Source of the DNA: Mesostigma viride
Taxonomy: Eukaryota > Streptophyta > Mesostigmatophyceae > Mesostigmatales > Mesostigmataceae
DNA: 64,000 nucleotides
Assembly (NCBI GenBank): GCA_009746045.1
Contig: RPFO01001901.1
Coordinates: 186,001-250,000 of the forward strand
Direction: 5' to 3'
In this document: in pieces, positions 41,969-52,681 of the stretch
Layout of the letters: the number at the start of each line of letters is the position of its first letter
Position numbering within the stretch: position 1 is the stretch's first letter
Position numbers and translations under genes: made by a program
Notes under the pieces: model-generated
What the model was told of the DNA's origin: nothing
Database searches by the model: none
Seen by the model: the letters and a program-made list of their open reading frames with translations, nothing else

Positions 41969-44255
41969 GTTTTGAGAATTTCCAGCGAACGTGTTTCCCA
42001 CTTGAAGGAATGTGGACAAAGGCTAGACTTGGTGATATATCGATTACTGATCGCCTTGAAATACATGAAGGATGATCAATTAGTGAAAGATCACGGTAGT
42101 TACATCAACAGGAATTTGTACAAGAATGAAGGGACTGCTGCAGAAGTTGCCAAGGAACTGCTTCCCACCGTTGTAACGCATTTAGACAACGCTTGTGAAG
42201 GGGTTTGCGAAGTGCTCTCTGCGGCAACTAGTAATGACAAGGTGAAAGTGACATTTCGGAGCTTACAATTCCCTCTTGGATGTACATGCTTGACAGCACA
42301 TACCGGCAAAGTTTGTTGCCATTTTATTGCATCATTGCTTTTCCACAATGTGTGCACTCACGAGAACTTGGATGTATTATTGTGCAGACGCGCCACATTT
42401 GGTGTTCCTCGTGGGAAAGTTTTCCAAGTGTTTGTTGATGAGTTGGAATTTGTCAAGGAAGAAATGTCCAAGTATCCCACAGATCGGCACGATGACGGTC
42501 ACGTCATGGACGTCAGCGACATGGAGCCCTTACCTGACGAGGAGGGTGATCGCTTTCCGCGTGAAGATGACTCACTGCCAGCTGAACCCAACGACAAGGA
42601 GCTGGAAATGCGACTATTGAATGCATTTGACGGAGCCATGCAGGTAAATATGCTGCATTCTTTTTGCCAAAGACTAGATGTGCACAGATTTGGTACCTGG
42701 CCTTCAATCTTTTTGTGTGGGGGGGTAGAGATAACTTAACTCACGTTGACATCGGCTTGAATGTGATTGCCTGCATGTTGTCCACAATGTACTACAATGC
42801 ATATGTCGTTCCACTTTACTCCTGAACCGCAGGCATGGAGGATGGCTTCCTTTACTGCCAAGGAAACGGCCGCAAAAGTTTTGTTAGCGTCTTTTGTAGA
42901 AAGTTGTAGGATCTTGACTGAGAGCACAGTTGTGCCGATTGCCGAAGGAAATGAATTTTCGGGAAGAGCGGGCTCTAAGCCGATTCAACAAGACCCTGTG
43001 GTTTTGCGAGCATGCAACAAAGGCAGTGCCAAACGGAAGACGGACGAAGTGGACATGCCGGAGCTGACGTCAACCCATGCTGCCTCCAATGCACCTTCAA
43101 AACGGAGGGCTGGGTTTCGACAGAAGCTCTCAGAGAATTTACCACGACAACCGATGAATGGTGAGCCATACAACTTAAATAAGCCGCTCTAGATTCTAAT
43201 GATGAAGTCAATATGAGCATGTGCATGTTGTATTGATTGCGGTTTACCCTAACAAGTACATCACAACAAAGTTGACAATGCCATTTTTTATTTTTTTTTG
43301 TGCATGCAGTCCCTAACACCATGGAGGGAGGCCCAAGCACTCCTGCAGGGGGTGGAATGCCTGATACCAGAGAGAGCGTTAACTTAACAGGTGAGAATCT
43401 TGCCCCAGGCTTGTGGGATCGCTGACGACATGCCATATGCGTTTTAAAACAAACACGCATACATTTACTTGCTGTGAAGATAAACCCATACCCACTTGTT
43501 AATTAAGCAATGACATGGACACACACATGCGCCTTAAGTCTTTACCACATGGTTTTGCTCACATGACGCTCGGGATCGCTTGGGACCTATTTATGGTAAC
43601 GTGAGAGAGGCCAGCTTTGAGAAAGCGAGGTAGTAAATCTATAACTTGGCGGAGAGGCCGGGTTTTGAGGAATCTACTACTGTATTAAACTAGTTTACAT
43701 AAAAACCTTGGAAATAAATGTCTTTTTGTGAATGCATGCAGACCCTGACGTCATGGTGGGAGGTCAAAGCTCCTCTCTTGGTGGTCGGGAAGATGCACGG
43801 ACCTGCATTGAGGACTTGACAGGTGAATCGTGATGTATGTTTTATACACATGAATAACAACCTAACAATGTTGTTGATTTGTTCGCCTTTGATTGTAGTA
43901 TCATTTAAGTTTTTGTAGGTTGTTCTCTACCTGAACTACATGCCGGTTTGCTTTTTTGTACATGGCCATATATTTTTGCTCACAGGAAATCACACACAAA
44001 TTGTCCAATACACATGACCATGCACCCACACATGATGTCGATCGGTTCTCGGTTTGGTAGTCTCGGTAAGGTATACTTTTTTTTGTTAATTTACATATGT
44101 CAAGAATGGCACACACATACGCTTAGCAGAATGCGGGTTTATTACCAGGGGCGTGTTTGGCATGTTCCCAAGTCCGATAATATCTTCTTGTCTTCCTTTG
44201 TATGCATGCAGGCCCTGACCTAGAGGTAGAAGTCCCCACTAGTCCAAGAACATAG
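41969..44255 (+). CDS. Spliced gene with SWIM zinc finger (5' end missing)
   Basis: Five exons are supported by GT..AG borders and phase: exon 1 up to 42643 (frame open from about 41969, probable acceptor before 41986), exon 2 42833-43160, exon 3 43310-43390, exon 4 43742-43822, exon 5 44212-44255 with stop TAG 44253-44255. Exon 1 encodes CTCLTAHTGKVCCH, a match to the SWIM pattern C-x-C-x8-C-x-H, followed by an acidic segment. SWIM fingers occur in MULE/FAR1-type transposases and in host DNA-binding or ubiquitin-related proteins. Exons 3 and 4 are both exactly 81 nt, phase 1 at both ends, and begin with similar sequence after TGCATGCAG, as does exon 5, so they arose by exon duplication. The encoded tail is Gly/Pro/Ser-rich. 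Exons upstream of 41969 were not found; a dispersed repeat lies there. Could be a domesticated transposase. Confidence 0.6.
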
Positions 44256-44998
44256 ATGGCGAACGAGGGAGGCGACGACAAATTGAAGACGGAGCTTTGC
44301 GACCGATAGTGGTGTCAGATAAAGGACAAGTATACTAGTGGGAAGATCGGCGGGGAGCTATCAAACGCCACGTTGTGCCGCATTGACGAGGTGGTGGTGC
44401 TACCAGAAATTCACGCGGCTGTTCACAGCTGACTCTTCACCACATCTTGCTGAGTAGGAATTCAATCGCAATGAGACAACCAGCGCAATACATGGTTAGG
44501 AAGCATGGTGATGCCCGCTGGCTATGTTACTTTGAATGTGCTGTAGGTTTCACGTATATTCATGGAGCTTGGTCTGTGGTGATCGTGGAGACCTTGGCGC
44601 CTTGCCATGAGTCTTGACTCCTCGCTTCTATCCCTTGGGCATCCATCATTCTACGGCATGCCACCGGGTCAAGGGATAGGATTGAACTGAGATTTGCCCG
44701 GTAGGCCAGCTTGGTTATTGAGATGGCTCCGGCCCCACTGGGACCATAGGTCATTCACAGCCCCACTCACATGCGTACGGATCCTATATCATGTTTTAAA
44801 GGAGGAAGTTGCTAGGTTGGCGAAGAAGCCAACCCGGCCCCGTTGAAGGGGAAGGACTAGTGTTCGCATGTCTTAACTTCAATCAACAATGAAATTGTAA
44901 TGTTTTGTTAAGTTAGACGACTCTGAGTTGATGCGATGGGATCTGAGTAAATAAAATTGTGCAAGTGAGTAGAGAAATTTGTGCAAGTGAGACAACTC
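44256..44998. other. Downstream region with relic of element C internal sequence
   Basis: Bases 44570-44760 resemble 32330-32520 of element C's internal part (GTGATCGTGGAGACCTTGG, CAGCTTRGTYRT, CCCCAYYGGGACCATAGGTCA), so a diverged fragment of that family lies here. A promoter or gene could not be recognised. Confidence 0.45.
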
Positions 44999-45195
44999 AC
45001 TTAATTAATCAAACTCGTGCTCCCGTTGGGGAGTCACGGAGCCCGAAGTGCCCTTTGTTTGCACAACAGGAAGGACTTCAGGTCAGAGACACCCTTTCTC
45101 CTTCATGCCAGAGGCATGCCATAGCTGCGTGACTCCCAAACGGGAGCACGAGTCTAATTAATTAATTAATTAATGCCACAGCTGCAATCGGACAC
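44999..45195 (-). repeat. LINE-family 3' end (minus) with nested plus-strand tail
   Basis: On the minus strand this matches the 3' UTR of the ORF1-only element at 17727-18774 (GATTGCAGCTGTGGC, GGCATGAAGGAGA, GCACTTCGG), followed by the hairpin and a TTAATTAA tail. It is interrupted by a second copy of the hairpin plus (TTAA)n in plus orientation at about 45125-45174. So one LINE tail has inserted into another. Confidence 0.7.
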
Positions 45196-45381
45196 GCCAA
45201 ACGACCCTGCAAGATCTGTGGGTGCAATGAGACCCATGTGAGCTTATCATAACAAGGAGCGTGGGCAAGTAATGTGAGCATAGCCAAGACGTAGCATCAT
45301 TGGATGTACAAGGAAATATTTAATAGCTATCTTGATGTGCGTGTAGGAAGATCTGCATGGAGGAATAACGGCGAACATGTG

Positions 45382-45597
45382 AAGGAACAAGTATCCCACA
45401 ACCAGGAACGTGCATCCCACAACCAGGAACAAGTATCCCACAACCAGTCCTGAACGTGCATCCCACAACCAGGAACGAGTGTCCCACAACCAGGAACGTG
45501 TTTCCCACCATGCACCAGGAACAAGTATCCCACAACCAGGAACGACTATCCCACAACTAGGAACGTGTATCCCACAACCAGGAACAAGTATCCTCTG
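45382..45597. repeat. Minisatellite, 21-23 bp unit CCCACAACCAGGAACGTGTAT
   Basis: About ten units with variable last six bases (GTGTAT, AAGTAT, GAGTGT, GACTAT). The same satellite recurs as a larger array at 52085-52681. Confidence 0.9.
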
Positions 45598-45670
45598 CCG
45601 GCCGTGCCACCCCATGCAAGACCCCACAAGCCGTCCTTGCGTCAAGGGGACATGCAATCATCACAAGGAG
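45598..45670. repeat. Single unit of the 82-bp satellite
   Basis: Matches the array at 48554-49140 (TGCCACCCCATGCAAGACCC ... GGGGACATGCAATCATCACAAGGAG). The LINE inserted within this satellite: the 11-bp duplication ATCACAAGGAG (45660-45670) is part of the unit. Confidence 0.85.
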
Positions 45671-48371
45671 CACCGACGCACCGTTGACCCTCAGCACGGG
45701 GTCAACGGTCTGCTGGTCGACGACCTGCGTGCGGGCTGGCGGTTCCACTATGGTGGCGGCGACGCGCCGGGCCAAGGTGGTGTGGGCCTCTTGTGCTCAC
45801 CGGCAGCATCAGAGCAGCTCCAGTCCATCGTGCTGCGGTCCCCGCGTGTGCTAGTGGCCACTTTTTCGGCCACTGAGGGCCATTCACACCACACGCTAAC
45901 CGTTATCGTGGGATATGCACCACATGCGGGTCGAGCTCAGGCGGAACGTGAGGCCTTCTTGGACGCCCTCAAGGAGGAGGAGACCAACATCCCAGCTCGG
46001 CACTTCCTGGTTATGCTGCTCGACGCCAACGCCACGCTGCCAGTTGGCACTGGGGGCGCTCAAGATGTCAGCAGCAGAGCAGGCCGCTATGTCGCACAGG
46101 GATGATTTCCTGGCCGTCTTCGACGCCCGGGGCAGCCGACAGCAGTTACACGCCATTCCGCCGCCGGGTGATATTTCAGTGATCCTCCGTGGTGTCGCTG
46201 CCAAGTATCGCCTGGCTGCCCGCACCCTCCCCACCTTGCCTCCGCGCCGGCAGCTTGCTGTCCACCGTCACGCACCGACAGTGGTCGCCGCCAGGCAGAT
46301 GCTCCGCCGCAACAGAGATCCGATCGCCAAACCTGGGCTGCAAGCAGCTGTGAGGGCCGCCTACGAGCAGGCTGAGAAGGCAGATGCTCAGCAGATGGTC
46401 AAGGACCTGCGCAGCTGCCAGCAGAAGCACGACGGCAAGGGGGCCTGGTTCTGGTACAAGCGCCTCGGGCACCCGGACGGCCTCGGCCGGCCCCACCGCC
46501 ACGACGTCCCCGGCGCCCCAGCCAAGCGGCTTCGTACCTGGGCCACGGCCACGGCCGAGGTCGTGGGGACAGCTGAGCCGCCCCCACCCCTGCTCCCAGC
46601 CGCCGCCGCCCGCCCGGCAGCCCTGGCCGGCCCCGCTGGGCCCCCGGCCCCGCCTCGGTCAGTGGCGGACTACCTAGTCCCCCCGCTGGTCGGCCCACTC
46701 GGCGACCCGTCTGACATGCCTCCTTTCACCTCTCGCGAGGTCACGGAGGCGGTCCAGCGCCTGCGTTACGACGCAGCCACCGGCTCTGACGAGATTCCTG
46801 CCGCAGTTGTAAAACTTGCAGCCGAATTCGAGGACACCGGTGTTATGCTGCTCTTCCGGGACATCTGCAACCGCCTTCTGCTGTCGTCGCAACCACCTCC
46901 AGCGGCCTGGCAACACAGTTTTCGCACGATGCTGTACAAGAACAAGGGGTCACCTGCCGACCCCGGCAACTACAGAGGGGTGTGCATTCAAAGTGCCCCC
47001 CTCAAGCTTCTTATGCGGCTCATCCTGAACCGCCTGCGCACGGCCCTGGACGGTCACCTCAGCGAGACTCAGCACGGCTTCCGTTCAGGTCGCAACACAG
47101 TACAGGCGCTCTTCGCTACTCGCCGACTGGTGGAGGAACTGCAACGCCTTCAGCCTGGTGAGTCCCCTTTGCACCTTGTGCTGGTGGACTTCATCAAAGC
47201 CTTCGATTCGGTTTTCTGGCCTGCGCTTTGGGACATACTCGAGTTGTTCCGGATCCCCCGCCCCCTGATTGCTGTCATCCGCAACCTGTATGAAGGGTCC
47301 ACCACTTCGGTGCGCACTTCTTACGAGACCACGCCCCCATGCCCTTTACAGAAGGGTGTGTGGCAGGGCTGCGTGCTGTCGCCCTACCTGTTCATTATTG
47401 TGGTCGAATACGTAATGATTCAGGCGCGCAAGCGATTTGCCCGCATCGTGGGTAGGGAACCAGGGGTGCAGGTTGCTAACAAATTCTGGCATGGTGGTGC
47501 GGACACGGAGATTCGGCTGGCAGACATCATCTACGCAGACGACACCACCCTCATCGAGGACACTGAGCACGTGCAGACATGGCTTGACTGCCTGGCTATC
47601 GAGGCCCGTGCAGTGGGGCTTGAGGTCAGCAAGAAGACAGAGGCCCTGGCGGTTGGGCTCACCAACTCACCGCCGCCCCTCTATCTCCTCGACGGCTCTC
47701 GAGTCCTGTATCGGGACCGCGTCAAGCTGCTGGGTAGCCTGCTCCCCAGCTGCGAGGTCGATGTGGACCATCGCATCTCCCTCGCCTGGCACGCTTTACG
47801 CCAGTACCGGGCCCTGTGGCGCAAGCCCCTGGGCAAGATCGAGAAACAGGACCTGTTCAACTAGGTCCTTGTCCTTCCTGTTCTCACGTATGGGGCTGAG
47901 ACGTGGACCCTCACCGCCGACCTGGCCCGCAAGCTGGACGGCGCGGTCACCAACATGCTGCGTTCCATTTTCAGAGTAGGATATGCTGCTCATGTCCGCA
48001 ATCAGGACCTGTACCAGGGCATGCCCTATATCACCAGCACCATTAAGCAGCGACGCCTGCAGCTAGTAGGGCACCTAGCTCGCACCAACCAGGTAGACAC
48101 CTCACGTGGCCCCCCCGCAGGACTGCGACCAGCCCAGCCTGGCCGGCACCTCCTGACGTGGGCCGGGCCCAGTGACGTTAGACGCCGCAAGGCCCGCACC
48201 TTCAAAGAACAGCTAGTAGAGGACATGGGGGGCCTAGGCCTCTCCGTGATTTTGAAGAAGATGATGGACAAGGCCAAGTGGGCCCAGGTCATAGAGGACA
48301 ACGAGCCCCCCCCACTGGGGAAGCGCCCGCGTGTGCAATCCCGTGGGAGGCACGCCCGACAGCTCCCCTAG
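45671..48371 (+). pseudogene. LINE ORF2: endonuclease and reverse transcriptase
   Basis: 45671-46060 encodes the C-terminal half of an APE-type endonuclease (VIVGYAPHAGRAQAER, then HFLVMLLDANA). The frame changes near 46050-46090. From there to 47864 runs the reverse transcriptase, with palm motifs GNYRGVCI, ETQHGFRSGRNTVQALF, VDFIKAFDSV, LQKGVWQGCVLSPYLF, the catalytic YADDTTLI (near 47535) and KLLGSLLP. An in-frame TAG at 47862-47864 interrupts the sequence. The same frame continues with LTYGAETWTLT and RRLQLVGHLAR to the stop at 48369-48371. The protein nicks target DNA and primes cDNA synthesis. One frameshift, one stop and 5' truncation make this copy inactive. No C-terminal zinc knuckle was seen. 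Confidence 0.85.
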
Positions 48372-48553
48372 GGCCGCGTGCGGCTGTCTAGATAGATGTT
48401 GTAGTTAGAATGCTGTTAGATAGATGTAGTATGTAGCTGATGTAGATAGATTAGACCGGTAGGACTGTTTGCACCCATCCATCCATCCATCGGGGTTAAT
48501 GCTCCGTGACTCCCCAACGGGAGCACGAGTCTAATTAATTAATTAATTAATTA
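45671..48553 (+). mobile_element. LINE (non-LTR retrotransposon), 5'-truncated
   Basis: Flanked by an 11-bp duplication ATCACAAGGAG (45660-45670 and 48554-48564). It ends with the family hairpin (CTCCC-CAAC-GGGAG) and a (TTAA)n tail at about 48533-48553. It encodes part of an apurinic-type endonuclease followed by reverse transcriptase and a C-terminal region. The beginning of the endonuclease is missing. The 3' hairpin and tail are shared with at least five other insertions in the window, so this family is probably the source of the enzyme for them. Confidence 0.9.
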
Positions 48554-49140
48554 ATCACAAGGAGTGGTAACGTACTGCCGGCAGTGCCACCCCATGCAAG
48601 ACCCCACAAGCCATCCTTGGGTCAAGGGGACATGCAGTCATCACAAGGAGCGGTAACTGCCGGCAGTTCCACGCCATGCAAGACCCCACAAGCCGTCCTT
48701 GCATAAAGGGGACATGCAGTCATCACAATTAAGGAGTGGTAACTGCCGGCAGTGCCACCCCATGCAAGACCCCACAAGCCATCCTTGGGTCAAGGGGACA
48801 TGCAGTCATCACAAGGAGTGGTAGCTGCCGGCAGTGCCACGCCATGCAAGACCCCACAAGCCGTCCTTGCGTCAAGGGGACATGCAGTCATCACAAGGAG
48901 TGGTAACTGCCGGCAGTGCCACCCCATGCAAGACCCCACAAGCCATCCTTGCTTGCATAAAGGGGACATGCAGTCATCACAAGGAGTGGTAACTGCCGGC
49001 AGTGCCACCCCATGCAAGAACACACAAGCCGGGGACATGCAGTCATCACAAGGAGTGGTAACTGCTGGCAGTGCTACCCCATGCAAGAACCCACAAGCCA
49101 TCCATGCAATCATCACGGGGAGTGGTAACTGCCGGCAGTG
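48554..49140. repeat. 82-bp satellite, about seven units
   Basis: Units contain GTGGTAACTGCCGGCAGTGCC, CCATGCAAGACCCCACAAGCC and GGGGACATGCAGTCATCACAAGGAG. CTGCCGGCAG is a 10-bp palindrome in each unit. The last units are shortened. One more unit lies left of the LINE, which inserted into the array. Confidence 0.9.
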
Positions 49141-49378
49141 CGCGGCCCTAACATTAAGGGGACTCGGCGCGGCGAATATTTTCCGCGCCAAAAAAATTCC
49201 GCGGTACCCTCCGTACCGTGAAAAGTGGGTGCACGGTGCGCGCACCCCTTGCGGAAGTGGCCATGGTGACTGCTTTTAGACGAAACGTGACAAATCTGGC
49301 TCGCGGAAAGCAGAAAAAATGCTCGATTCTTGGAGAAAATTAGTTACTGATTCTAACTTATGGTGGGATAGTTGCGAT

Positions 49379-49915
49379 CTATAATGTCGCGGGCTCTTTT
49401 TCTTTACCATCGGCAGGGGGGGTCCGGCCTGAATTTCTGTCGGGATGAATAAAGTATAATGGATGCCTGCAGGTGTGATTGTCGATTGTTGCCAGTTTTG
49501 ATGGTCCTTTAATGGAAGCTAGTTTAATGATGTTTCTAAAGCCGTAAAAATTCCCGCTGCTATCTTTACCTTTCCCGTCATTTTGCGGTAAGATAACATT
49601 AGGCCTGCGCGATGCGCGCCCGACCTCTCCATGAAAGGGTGGCCTTTCTTGTGCGCCTGGGCACGAATAAATGCCCGTTATGGTACGTTCTTGTATTAAA
49701 CGTCCTAAGATAGCGCTTTCCTGCTTTCTTAGCTCGTTGAGCGTAAGCTTTTTGCCTTCTTTCCGGCCATGCAGATGCAGCCATGAACTTGCGGGTCCTG
49801 GCGCTGCATCGCTAGATTCCCGGATGTTTTTTAGCAAGTTCGTCTGTGACGTGGCTGGCTTGCTGCAGCGCGTGGCCCACAACCTGTCGGGAAGGTGTAA
49901 TGCTTTTATTTCCAT
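49379..49915 (-). CDS. Hypothetical protein, 178 codons, uncertain
   Basis: An open frame on the minus strand with mixed, fairly natural composition, including a charged helical segment (GRKEGKKLTLNELRKQESAI) and a basic C-terminus. No domain, signal peptide or membrane segment was recognised, and no neighbour supports it. It could be an exon, a retroelement relic or chance. Confidence 0.25.
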   Translation of the reverse strand: MEIKALHLPDRLWATRCSKPATSQTNLLKNIRESSDAAPGPASSWLHLHGRKEGKKLTLNELRKQESAILGRLIQERTITGIYSCPGAQERPPFHGEVGRASRRPNVILPQNDGKGKDSSGNFYGFRNIIKLASIKGPSKLATIDNHTCRHPLYFIHPDRNSGRTPPADGKEKEPATL

Positions 49916-51069
49916 GCTTCTCTGAAATTTCTTTTGCTTTATAGACAGTTGTGTTCGAGGAAATTCACGCGGTCTTCCTAAGCAGCGGCATCATTTTCCC
50001 CAGACACTGACGAGCTGGCACCTGTCTCCTAAAGAAAGTGGCTCGTGCTTGTTAGAAAGGAGGCAGTGTGCATTTTGCGGGACACAATGCTTTGGTGGCA
50101 CATGCGTCAGGTAGGTTGTTCCAATGCTCTCTTCACCTTTCCCACCGAGTAAATGATAGCCTTTGTCATGCTAACCAGAGCAGCTAGCCACAGGTTGGCT
50201 GGATAAAAAGTCAGCTTATTTTCTCTTTATATACTGCGTGTGTGGTCCTCCACATGTCCGGCTTGTTGGGCATTTTGGAACAGGGTTTTTAATGTGTTGT
50301 TGGGTGGAACAACTTGGTTGTTGGCACAAAATCACACATTATTAGCCTTAGATAGGCATGACATATGCTGCTCAGGCGTGTCGTCCTACCAGCCTTGTTG
50401 TTAAGGGTAGACTCACAAGGCTGGCTGTGCCGATGGTGGAGGGGTGGGGCGTATGACGCTCCGGACATCCTCCTCACACTCCGTGATCAAAGTGGGCATG
50501 TTTTTGGGTGTCTAGGGTAGCAAAACAGATGTCATTTTGGCTCAGCACTAGCTCAATTCTCTTTTAGCGTCTACCCAGGTGGCATCACAGGAAAATCAAT
50601 AACTTGAGCTACGCTTGTCAGAATGAGCTCAAACTTTGTGGTTGTGTTTCCCCCCACTCAGTGGAATATCGCATGTATGGATGACCCAATCTGATTTGTT
50701 AATGATTTGATTTATTTTTTTTTGCTCAAAAAAGTACCCATTTTGCGGGAAAATTAATAACTCAAACAAATGTGACCATTTTGGCCATGTAAATAGCCCA
50801 GCTTTTAAAAAAGTGGGGGAACTTTGCAGGTATGTATGGGCAGGTCATTTAGACAAGTGGTTTGTCTTGGGCAAAATATCTCATAAATAGCGTCTTTTTC
50901 TATTTTTAGCTCGCCACCGGTGCGTGGTTGGGGGTAGTACCCCCAACAAGTGGTGGTATGAATGTCCAAACATCATATTTATGGTACCCAATCATCACTA
51001 GATGGTTCCCATGTGCATTGGAACTGATACTCACCAAAGTCTGTTTTTCAGGCTTTTGGACGTGCGAGT
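49916..51069. other. Region without a recognisable gene
   Basis: AT-richer sequence with no coding motifs. Two distant stretches share AAAAATTAATAACTCAAAC-type wording (50590 and 50745), hinting at a degenerate repeat. Confidence 0.35.
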
Positions 51070-52083
51070 CCCCTTAATTCCCACACCCCCTCTGCTAACG
51101 TAAGGTCCCACAACCCCTCTGCTAACGTTAGTGCCCACCCCCTAGGCTAACGTTAATTCCCACACCCCCTCTGCTAACGTAACTTACGTAAGGTCCCACA
51201 CCCGTCTGCTAACGTAAGTGCCCCTCCCCCCTCTACTATCGTTCATTCCCTCCCCCCTTTACTAACGTTAGTCCACAGCCCCCTCTGCTAACGTTAGTGC
51301 CCCCCCTCCTTTGCTAACATTAGTTCCCACACCCCTCTGCTAACGTAAGTGCCCTCCCCCCCCTGCTATCGTTAATGCCCACCCCCATTCACTAACGTTG
51401 TTCCCCAGCCCCCTCTGCTAACGTTAGTGCCCGCGCCCCTTTACAAACTTTAGTGCTCGTGCCCCTCTGCTAACGTTAGCGCCCCCCCCTCTGCTATAAT
51501 TATTTCCCCCCTCTGCTAACTTTTATTCCCACACCCCCTCTGCTATCGTTAGTGCCCGTGCCCTTTTACTAACGTTAGTGCCCAGCCCCCTCTGCTAACG
51601 TTAGTGCCCGTGCCCCTTTACTAACGTTAGTGCCCAGCCCCCTCTGCTAACGTTAGTGCCCGTGCCCCTTTACTAACGTTAGTGCCCAGCCCCCTCTGCT
51701 AACGTTAGTGCCCGTGCCCCTTTACTAACGTTAGTGCCCCCCCCTCTGCTAACGTTAGTGCCCGTGCCCCTTTACTAACGTTAGTGCCCCCCCCTCTGCT
51801 ATAATTATTTCCCCCCTCTGCTAACTTTAATTCCCACACCCCCTCTGTAATCGTTAGTGCCCGTGCCCCTTTTACTAACGTTAGTGCCCCCCCCTCTGCT
51901 AACGTTAGTGCCCGTGCCCCTTTACTAACGTTAGTGCCCAGCCCCCTCTGCTAACGTTAGTGCCCGTGCCCCTTCACTAACGTTAGTGCCCGTGCCCCTT
52001 CACTAACGTTAGTGCCCGTGCCCCTCTGCTAACGTTATTCCCCAGCCCCCTCTGCTATCGCTAATGCCCGTGCCCCTTTATAT
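51070..52083. repeat. Minisatellite of CTAACGTTAG palindromes
   Basis: About 1 kb of units CCCCTCTGCTAACGTTAGTGCCCGTGCC..., basic period about 26 bp, with a 52-bp higher-order unit (51560-51760). Each unit carries the palindrome CTAACGTTAG or a decayed form. The left part is more diverged than the right, consistent with recent expansion on the right side. Confidence 0.92.
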
Positions 52084-52084
52084 T

Positions 52085-52681
52085 TGGACCAGGAACAATC
52101 CCACAACTAGGCTCGACTATCCCACAACCAGGAACGTGCATCCCACACAACCAGAAAAACCCATCCCACAACCAAGAACGAGTATCCCACAACCAGGAAC
52201 AAGTATCCTACAACCAGGAACGTGCATCCCACAACTAGGAACAAGTATCCTACAACCAGGAACGAGTATCCCACAACTAGGAACGTCTATCCCACAACCA
52301 GGAACAAGCAAGTATCCTACAACCAGGAACGTGCATCCCACAACTAGGAACACATCCCACAACCAGGAACGACTATCCCACAACTAGGAACGTGTATCCC
52401 ACAACCAGGAACACATCCCACAACCAGGAACTGCTATCCCACAACTAGGAACAAGTATCCTACAACCAGGAACGTGTTTCCGGCCCACAACCAGGAACGT
52501 GTATCCCACAACCACGCTCAACTATCCCACAACCAGGAACATGTATCCTACAACCAAGAACGAATTTCCCACCACGAGGAACAAGTATCCCACAACCAGG
52601 AACACATCCCACAACCAGGAACAAGTATCCCAAAACAAGGAACACATCCCACAACCAGGAACGTGTATCCCACAACCAGTC
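52085..52681. repeat. Minisatellite, 21-23 bp unit CCCACAACCAGGAACGTGTAT
   Basis: About 26 units of the satellite also found at 45382-45597, directly adjoining the AACGTT satellite. Variants ACACAT, AAGTAT, GAGTAT and GACTAT occur in the variable part. Confidence 0.92.

Noticed and set aside
51070-52681. Regular repeats that could be taken for a CRISPR array
   Set aside because: There are no unique spacers of constant length and no cas genes, and the surroundings are eukaryotic. These are minisatellites.
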